Positions 57,438 to 64,000 of a stretch of 64,000 nt of DNA are shown here, in pieces (the first letter of the stretch is position 1; each line of letters begins with the position of its first letter). The notes beneath the pieces were generated by a model that saw nothing but the letters and a program-made list of their open reading frames with translations, had not been told where the DNA came from and made no database searches. Source of the DNA: Anticarsia gemmatalis (Eukaryota > Arthropoda > Insecta > Lepidoptera > Erebidae); the NCBI RefSeq assembly GCF_050436995.1, contig NC_134770.1, positions 2,428,501 to 2,492,500 of the forward strand. The letters run 5' to 3'. Both the position numbers and the translations under genes were made by a program.

Positions 57438-58661
57438 TTAGTGTTGAATGCTGAAACATACATCAACTTAAAGCAAGTCTTATGCCACAAGCGTATTCTA
57501 GCGAAAGATATACTTGTACAGGTTTAAAATGGGAAATTTTAAAATGTTTGCTGATTTGCACAAGTCCAGGATTTGCGCAAGTGCTAAAATATAATCAAAA
57601 ATCATATCTTTCGTTCATTTAGGTCAAATACAGTATGAATTTACCGCCAGCTCAGAAGATAGGGCCAATGAAAAAAGCTGATAAGAGACCGAGCAAAACA
57701 CGCTCAAGTATACTAGTACAACATTAAAGCCCAGTTTCACCATTAGATATATATCAGATATCTTGTCAAATAGAATTTTGACAGTTGTTTTGATTATTTT
57801 GTTGGCACTTTATTTAGCAGATAGGTTAATACTCAGTCAAAAGCTATGAAACCGGCCTTCAGACATGCAAGTTAAGCTAAGTTTTGAATTGAATAGTGTA
57901 TAAAAGGAAATTTGATAAAAGTTCTGTACTAAGCCCCGTATCTCTATAGAATTTTTTATATTTATGTATATTATATAGTGCCTACATAAGGATATTAGGT
58001 CCACACGAATGCCTTGCTTAAATAAAATCCTAATATACCGATATGCCGATATGCCACCGATATGCTGGCTGCGTCGGCAAGTCGGTTACGATAAGACCTA
58101 ATTTCGACACTATCGACTAAACGTCAAATACTCGATACGACAGTATCGAACTTTTTTACGCGATAATTTTAAGAGCTAGGAACATTGGGAGACGTGCCTA
58201 AATAATGGTTACTTAGTAGATTATAAATGGCTGTAGGTTTTCACAATTACGTATTATTATTGTAGATTTATTTAATTGATTGTAAAATGAGACTGCCTTT
58301 GTGGTCAGGGCTGGTCGTAGATTCGACTTCTGGGCCAAACAAATGTGCTATTGGTATTTTCTAATTTATATTGGATTATTCTTAATAGCAGTCTGAAGTT
58401 TAGTAACATGCCCGGTATATGACAATAGACTCCCCCAACATGGGGCTGAAATTGTAAATGGCGAAACTTGGGTGTATTTCATATACTTCTGCCTATAGTT
58501 TCAGGTTCTAGGTGTTGTGTTATAAATAAATAAATAATAGTAGGTATTAAATACCATTGATTTGTCACAATTAATTGACCGACTGGTCTTACATGTAGCA
58601 AGTGATATTACAATCTGTTTGTACGCAGTTTGTCGTTGTATTATTTATTAAGTTGAACATC

Positions 58662-58667
58662 AATAAA
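58662..58667 (+). terminator. Possible polyadenylation signal of the ABHD12-like gene
   Basis: CAATAAAGTTTGTTATG context, 1.5 kb after the stop. Earlier AATAAA words exist in the coding end and in repeats, so the choice is uncertain. Confidence 0.4.
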
Positions 58668-59536
58668 GTTTGTTATGTAATACATTGGAGTTGTTATTTA
58701 CACCCTAGTATAGGATCTTCTAGGATGCGGTTACCCTAAACCAGAAGACTACAGGCTGCTTCCGGTGGGGTGCATAGCAAAACTTATCAGTTTTGCCCTG
58801 CCCCCCAACGTCTAGAGTAGCAAAGGAGGGGGTGACACAAAGGAACAGGAATGGTCGAAGTGTCAGATAAGATAACACCTTAATATATGGAATCAAATTG
58901 TACTCTACCCGGAAGAAGTCGGGCCAGTCCCATATTAGGCCTAACTCCTCTCTCATTACGGGAGGAGACCCTTGCTCAGCAGTGGAACAGTTAAGAGTTA
59001 TTTTTTGTAATTAAATTTGTAAGACATGTGTACCTTTTGTTTATCTTTTCTCAATTTTAAGCATAGATCATAATAAAATTATCAATTTTTACCACGCTTT
59101 GAACCGTTGTTAAAACCTCATTTACACACACTTACATAATATTACGTCTTCTTTCTATATAGGTAGGCAGAGACCAAAGAACGCCTCTTGGTACGATCCG
59201 AGAAAACTTCTCTTGCCTCATTCACATCCATACGCCTTTATTTCGTTGCAACAAAGTTCATAATCGAGGGACAAAATAACGTACTTTTATCGCAAGTACT
59301 TAGTACTAGGTGGTTGTTAATTTTAGACTATAATGTGTAATTAAACTACCTACTTAATTAGCATTCATATACCTACTAATGGTAGGCGTTTTTAGATATA
59401 TATTGAGTTTTATATACAGGGGCAACTGAGGTACCTAGATACGATTTGATGTTTTTGGGTCATCGACTTTTAGCAAGAAAAATAGTCCTTTTGTCATGGA
59501 AAGCTTGATAAAAGCTATTCTATACTTAGAATCTTT

Positions 59537-59680
59537 CCCTCTTATTCATAAAAAGATATGAAGTTATGAAAGGCTTATAAAGTGTTTTGTTTCTTTTACT
59601 CCTTAGCGAAATGAAAAATAGAAAACATATAGTAGATACTCAACTAAAATAGGTTTATAGAGTGTTTATGAATAAGAGTG
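59537..59680. mobile_element. MITE, CCCTCTTATTCATAAA family, complete
   Basis: Left end CCCTCTTATTCATAAA, right end TTTATGAATAAGAGTG, 144 bases. Intact relative of the copies at 8414 and 37542. Confidence 0.75.
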
Positions 59681-59868
59681 TAAATCTATATTAAGAAAGT
59701 AACTCATACTATTTTCATAAAAAATTTAAACACTGTTAACTAAATCCAACTTTTGGTTCAGTCTCTAGCTAAGCTTGAAAATATCTATCGAACACCCATT
59801 TTAGTTCTTATCAGCCTAACCTTTCTTCCAAACTATGTTGGAGTCGGCTTCCAATTCCATTTACTGCA

Positions 59869-60030
59869 CGTTTGGCGCAGTGGTTAAAGTGGTCACCTTG
59901 CCACTATAACCGTAGCGCCGCGTGTGGTGGGTTTGAATCCCACCCGGGACAAATCTTTGTGTGATGAGCACGAGTATCTGTTCTGAGCCGGGATGTTAAT
60001 GTATTTGTACAAGTATGTATTTCTGGGGGC
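59869..60030 (+). repeat. tRNA-derived SINE
   Basis: GTTTGGCGCAGTGGTTAAAG head, B-box GGTTTGAATCC, then GATGAGCACGAGTATCTGTT. Preceded by an R1 fragment. The short open frames here are repeat-derived. Confidence 0.65.
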
Positions 60031-60703
60031 ACGGAAGTGCCCCCGCAAGTCGAGCAAAAAAAAAGCGGCACGGCCGTAACATCCTTTTCTCGAAGCAATT
60101 CGGGCTATTTTTGACCCCCCCATAATTTCTTTGTGGATAAAACAAGAAGCCTGGATTTTCAGCAACTAATCAGTCATTGTATAAACACGGTATATTTAAA
60201 ATTTCAGTCAATTCGAACCAGTAGTTTAAGAATGACAACTTGTTAAAATTTTGATTTTTGTCACTCACTGATTCACTGACTCACTGACTCACCGATCATC
60301 AAAAGTCTAAGGTACTTCGAGCAGACTTAGAAGCTTAAAATTTAGAATACAAATAGGGTTTACTGTCTTAATCATGGGAAAAATTAAATATTTTCTAATT
60401 TCGGTCCAGTTTTCTAAATACACCAACTGCAACAATAACTTTGTAATCCCATATAAATGTATAAGATTACAAGGTTACATTTGCAGTTAATGAATTATTA
60501 TTACTGTAGAAAATAAAATAAAAATAAATAGGTGTAAATAGGTACCTACTACATGAGGCATAACGAGAGGGGGTATAGGGTGGGTGAGGGTGTTTAGCCC
60601 ATGAAACTGAACAACATTCCCATAGGAAAATATGTTGAATTATGAAAAAAAAACGTCTTTCCATACAAATTGGACTTATGGTCGCTCTACAAAAAGAAGT
60701 GAG

Positions 60704-61178
60704 ATGCCATCAAAAACATTCTGTAAAAAACCTCAAGTCTCGCCGTAAAAAGTTGTGAGATCTATATAATACCAAGTCGATTAATCTATTTAGTCTCTAC
60801 TTAAAGGACCTTCTGTCTTAAGTTATTACGTATGTTATTATCATGCCAATTTAAAAAAAAAATACCTTTAAAACAAATAGATCGACTTGGTCATCGCAAG
60901 AAAACACAAATTTGCCATTAACATTTCAGGAGCATTAACTTCTCGTCGTGCTGTGTAGTGTGATACATACTAATAATCAAATCATGCGATGGCCAGGTCG
61001 GTCTATTTGTTTTAGAGGTATTTTTTTAAAAATTGGCATGATAATAACATACGTAATAACTTAAGACAGAAGGTCCTTTAAGTAGAGACTAAATAGATTA
61101 ATCGACTTGGTATTATATAGATCTCACAACTTTTTACGGCGAGACTTGAGGTTTTTTACAGAATGTTTTTGATGGCAT
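60704..61178. mobile_element. Foldback element with about 195-base inverted arms
   Basis: Left arm 60704-60898 and right arm 60986-61178 start with ATGCCATCAAAAACATTCTG. They look identical for roughly the outer 148 bases, then diverge slightly (ATCGACTTGG versus ACCGACCTGG). The loop of about 87 bases has no open frame. Confidence 0.85.
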
Positions 61179-61184
61179 AGATAT

Positions 61185-61325
61185 ATACATGTATGTTTAT
61201 CTGTTGTTTGGTTACCATAGTACAAGCTCTTCTTAGTTTAGAATCAAATGACCATGAGTGAGCTGTCCAATGATATTTATTATTAATCTCACCGGATGCA
61301 GCTGAATACCAGTATTTTACATGAA
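61185..61325. repeat. Fused SINE tail and R1 fragment
   Basis: TTTGGTTACCATAGTACAAG and GAGTGAGCTGTCCAATGATA (SINE tail), followed directly by CACCGGATGCAGCTGAATAC (R1). Confidence 0.5.
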
Positions 61326-61512
61326 ACAACTGATCGACGAAAAGCCTATGAGTACGAAAAACATCCTGTATCACAAAGGACGTTTGAACCAAATAATGCT
61401 CATCATGATATAAATAAATTAACATAAGATGATAGGCCTAGGTATATATAGGTATAGTATCGCAGTATGAGAACAGTTCTGTTCAGTTTGTAATACAACT
61501 AACTACAACACA

Positions 61513-62693
61513 ATGAGAGGAATCATCTTTACTTTCCTACTACTTACATTGGTCGCTGTGGTAAGATGGATCAGTTGTTTATTTTCTTTAAAATATTTAG
61601 ACATTTTCTCATGTTGTTGGTATATTATGTCATTATAGGAAAATATGTGACAAAGCTTTGCATGTCTGAGAGTTTTTTAAACAGTTCCTAAGGGGATGCA
61701 AAGTCCCTATCGTCATTAAAAAAAGCAAATGGACTTTCCCGTGGCACAGTGATTAAATTGTCAGGCCACTATCATTGCGTCAGTGGGTCGTAAGTTTTCT
61801 TCCGACACGAGCCAAATATTTATTTTTTATCGATCCACATATATTTCCTATCATGATATACTTTTTATTTATTGTTTGTTAAAGTTTCCGCGACACAAAC
61901 CGATTCACGATTCGAAAGATGGTTAATGAAAATCATACATTTTATTTGTAGTTAAACTATCAGTATAATTGTTTGTGTTTACAGACCCTACAGGCAAAAT
62001 GTGGTTGTCGTCGCAAGGGTGGTATGAGCGGTGGTAATGGTGGTATGCAAGGCGGGAGCGGAAGCGGAGGTGGCATGGCCAGCGGTGGAAAGGGCGGAAG
62101 CGGGGGCGGGGGCGGCAGCGGCAGTGGAGGCATGGGAGGAAGCGACAGTGGCATGAAAGGTGGTAGTGGCAGCGGCAGCGGTAGTGGTGGCAAGGGCGGT
62201 AGCGGCAGCGGAAGCGGAAGCGGGGGCATGGGCGGTAGCGGCAGTGGAAGCGGAAGCAGGGGCAGTGCCACTCCTAAACCTAAAAGTGGAGGTATGTAGT
62301 TCTTAGTTTACACTTAAATTATAATATGCTTCTAAATACATACTCACATAGATACATTAATAACCAGGCTCGTGTTACTCGTGCACATCACACAAATATT
62401 TGTCCGGGGTGGAATCGAACCCGCAATAACATTAACATTAGTAACTTTCGTACCTATACAACACATACCTAACTTCGAATGAAAGTGTGAAAGTTTAAAC
62501 TCTCAATGACGAACGGATGGTGTACGTCTATACCAATTGAAGCTGAACTGCTGGGTTTATGCTTCACCACAGAATAAATAACTGGTCTAGAGGTTCCACA
62601 CATTGTTAATTATATTTTTTTCTTCTAGGAGACGTGAACGTGGGTGTTCTGGACCCTACAATCAGCGTATTGGACAGTTTGCAAGGATTGTAA
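61513..62693 (+). CDS. Small secreted Gly/Ser-rich protein, 139 residues, three exons
   Basis: Exons 61513-61560, 61985-62291 and 62629-62693; GT/AG introns and phases agree. Signal peptide MRGIIFTFLLLTLVAVTLQA, then a short Cys/basic head KCGCRRKGG. About 75 residues follow of Gly/Ser in GSGSGSGG blocks punctuated by Met, Lys and Asp (GGM, GGK). It then has SATPKPKSGG and an ordinary C-terminus (DVNVGVLDPTISVLDSLQGL). Secretion is clear; function is not. Silk, cuticle or eggshell matrix are possible for such composition, and the CGC-RRK head could be a binding or cross-linking motif. TATA-like words at 61443-61456 and a TCAGTT initiator near 61493. The antisense Pro/Leu-rich frame is a shadow. 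Confidence 0.85.
61735..61915 (+). repeat. SINE copy in intron 1 of the Gly/Ser-rich gene
   Basis: CCGTGGCACAGTGATTAAAT head and AAAGTTTCCGCGACACAAAC body, a degenerate relative of 7440-7640. Confidence 0.5.
62315..62430 (-). repeat. SINE fragment in intron 2 of the Gly/Ser-rich gene
   Basis: CTTCTAAATACATACTCACA, AACCAGGCTCGTG and TTGTCCGGGGTGGAATCGAA match the 5273-5525 family. Confidence 0.55.
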
Positions 62694-62770
62694 GCACCGA
62701 GTGAGATTCCAGCCTTCTAAACTGATGTACAGCGATAAATGACCTTAGATAAATACCTACCCTTAAGTAC

Positions 62771-62776
62771 AATAAA
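62771..62776 (+). terminator. Polyadenylation signal AATAAA of the Gly/Ser-rich gene
   Basis: AATAAA 78 bases after the stop codon. Confidence 0.65.
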
Positions 62777-62779
62777 ATA

Positions 62780-64000
62780 GATATCAAAATACCCGCATTT
62801 TATTTACCTTAAGAATAAATTTGGAAGATATAGAGATTCTATGTTTAGTATAATAGGTTGATTGAATATAATTTGACTTCAAACTAATTTCAAAACGTAC
62901 TCTTTTTATGTTCTTTAGTTCAAATAATTAGTTTGCGTTTTAAATGCCCTGTCGACACTATACCTAAGTAAGTACATATATTTCAAATGTAATCGATCAC
63001 TACAGTTTGTAACTTAGTGAAGGGTCTTTGCATGCACGATCTATCTTGATTCTAGATTATAATAAATTAGTAATTTGGTGTTCTTCCATTAAAAGCTAGC
63101 TGTATCTGTACAGGCCTGCTGTGGGTAACTGATATTCTAAGAAAAACTATATTCTTCAATTTTACATGATTTTCGTTCTTTTAGCGTCTAAAACCAAGTC
63201 CTGGGTGTAAAATACTGACATTTATGAGTGTCGAAGTTACAGTTAAGAAGTAGTATGGAAGGTTGGTAGAGCCGATGAAAGGAGCTGGCTAAACTGGGTC
63301 ACTCTTAAATCGCCAAGCTTTTTAAAGCCAATTTTCTATTACAAATATCGATGGTGTAAGGAGTTACGAATAAAGAATACATACTTTCTAAAAAATGGAA
63401 TGGAAACCGTCTCTAAATTTCTAGCAGTTACAGCTGAACCAATTACTTAAAGATTAAATAATGTAAGTACGGCTTTGGCGCGCTGGCCAGTTTCATTCAA
63501 GCCAGCCAGCTGTGTAATACTCTGTTTATACTAGTTTATAGTGTCCAAAGTGTGTGCACAATACACAGGTACACCCTCTAATCCCACTTTCAAAGTCCGG
63601 TGGGGCGGCGAAACCGACACGACCAGTGAGAGTTCAGGCGCAGGGCTGACGGCTTTATGTACTTCTCAAGACATGGAAGTCTAAGACCTCAATTTCCTAA
63701 CTCAGTGCAATTCCTGAGAAATTCTTAACAGAAAACCCTGACAAAACTTTTTGCCTCGACACGGAATTTGAACCCGAGACGTCTGCACCGTGGTCGCATT
63801 ATAGAGAGGCAGTCACTTAAGGTTAAGGTAGAAAAGAAAATAATAACTAGTTAAGTAATATCGATAAAGCTGTTAGATATCAGCTGTTTGGAGCGTCAGT
63901 TACTTGATAAATATCAACCAACAAATAAAATTTTACAAATAATTCCTTTAATTTGATGGATGGCTATAGACAACAAACGACCTGAGGAGTACTCATGTCA
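62780..64000. other. Right-edge spacer
   Basis: No gene seen. A SINE-type repeat lies at 63600-63830 (GACGGCTTTATGTACTTCTC, minus-strand B-box-like block at 63760), related to 4262-4600. Confidence 0.5.

Larger units (their letters stand above)
58668..61440. other. Intergenic spacer
   Basis: No gene seen. Contains a LINE-like fragment (58737-59000, GGAGGAGACCCTTGCTCAGC), a MITE (59537-59680), a SINE (59869-60030), a large foldback element (60704-61178) and a SINE/R1 fragment (61185-61325). Confidence 0.55.

Noticed and set aside
61960..62271. Antisense Pro/Leu-rich frame of 103 codons
   Set aside because: Complement of the Gly/Ser repeat of the real gene.
1..64000. CRISPR arrays, operons or other prokaryotic systems
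   Set aside because: The window is clearly eukaryotic (spliced genes, polyadenylation signals, SINEs). The tandem repeats present are microsatellites and minisatellites without spacers.

Overview
This is a eukaryotic window from a moth or butterfly. The evidence is AT-rich intergenic DNA, many short phased exons with GT/AG introns, TATA-box promoters, insect cuticle genes whose first intron splits the codons ATGAAG from the rest of the signal peptide, and dense lepidopteran-type repeats (tRNA-derived SINEs, mariner and piggyBac MITEs, Helitron-like fragments). The repeat mix looks noctuid-like, but I cannot name a species.

Layout. 1-2200: 5' part of a secreted, probably cuticular gene on the minus strand that runs off the left edge. 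2200-8630: repeat-rich spacer. 8630-12354: a six-exon minus-strand gene for a 238-residue cuticular protein with a Rebers-Riddiford (RR) chitin-binding domain. 15097-40835: the core of the window, six nearly identical genes (called A-F here) for 448-461 residue resilin-like cuticular proteins. They carry 13 or more Tyr-Gly-x-Pro repeats, an N-terminal His-rich tract and a C-terminal RR domain. Orientation is A(-) B(-) C(+) D(+) E(+) F(-). Spacers, promoters and UTRs show that A+B is an inverted copy of D+E, that B and C are head to head, and that F is older but has been overwritten in its coding exon, presumably by gene conversion. Each copy has the same TATA promoter and a non-coding first exon. 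Several duplicated spacers keep a TCAAGGTCA site of the FTZ-F1 type. A 2.1 kb non-autonomous transposon with a 437 bp nine-base minisatellite sits only behind copy C.

43888-46638: a divergent pair of secreted proteins resembling the lepidopteran follicular yolk protein YP4 / spherulin-2A family (aerolysin-like fold). One copy has lost the Ser/Thr-rich central strand region and gained a basic tail. 47061-57169: a complete ten-exon ABHD12-type lysophospholipase with the catalytic Ser, Asp and His visible. 61513-62693: a three-exon gene for a small secreted Gly/Ser-rich protein. The remainder is intronic or intergenic sequence full of MITEs, SINEs and foldback elements.

Functionally the left two thirds is a cuticle gene cluster: secreted chitin-binding, probably elastic matrix proteins sharing one promoter design, so the copies are probably expressed together and raise dosage. 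The right third holds unrelated genes.
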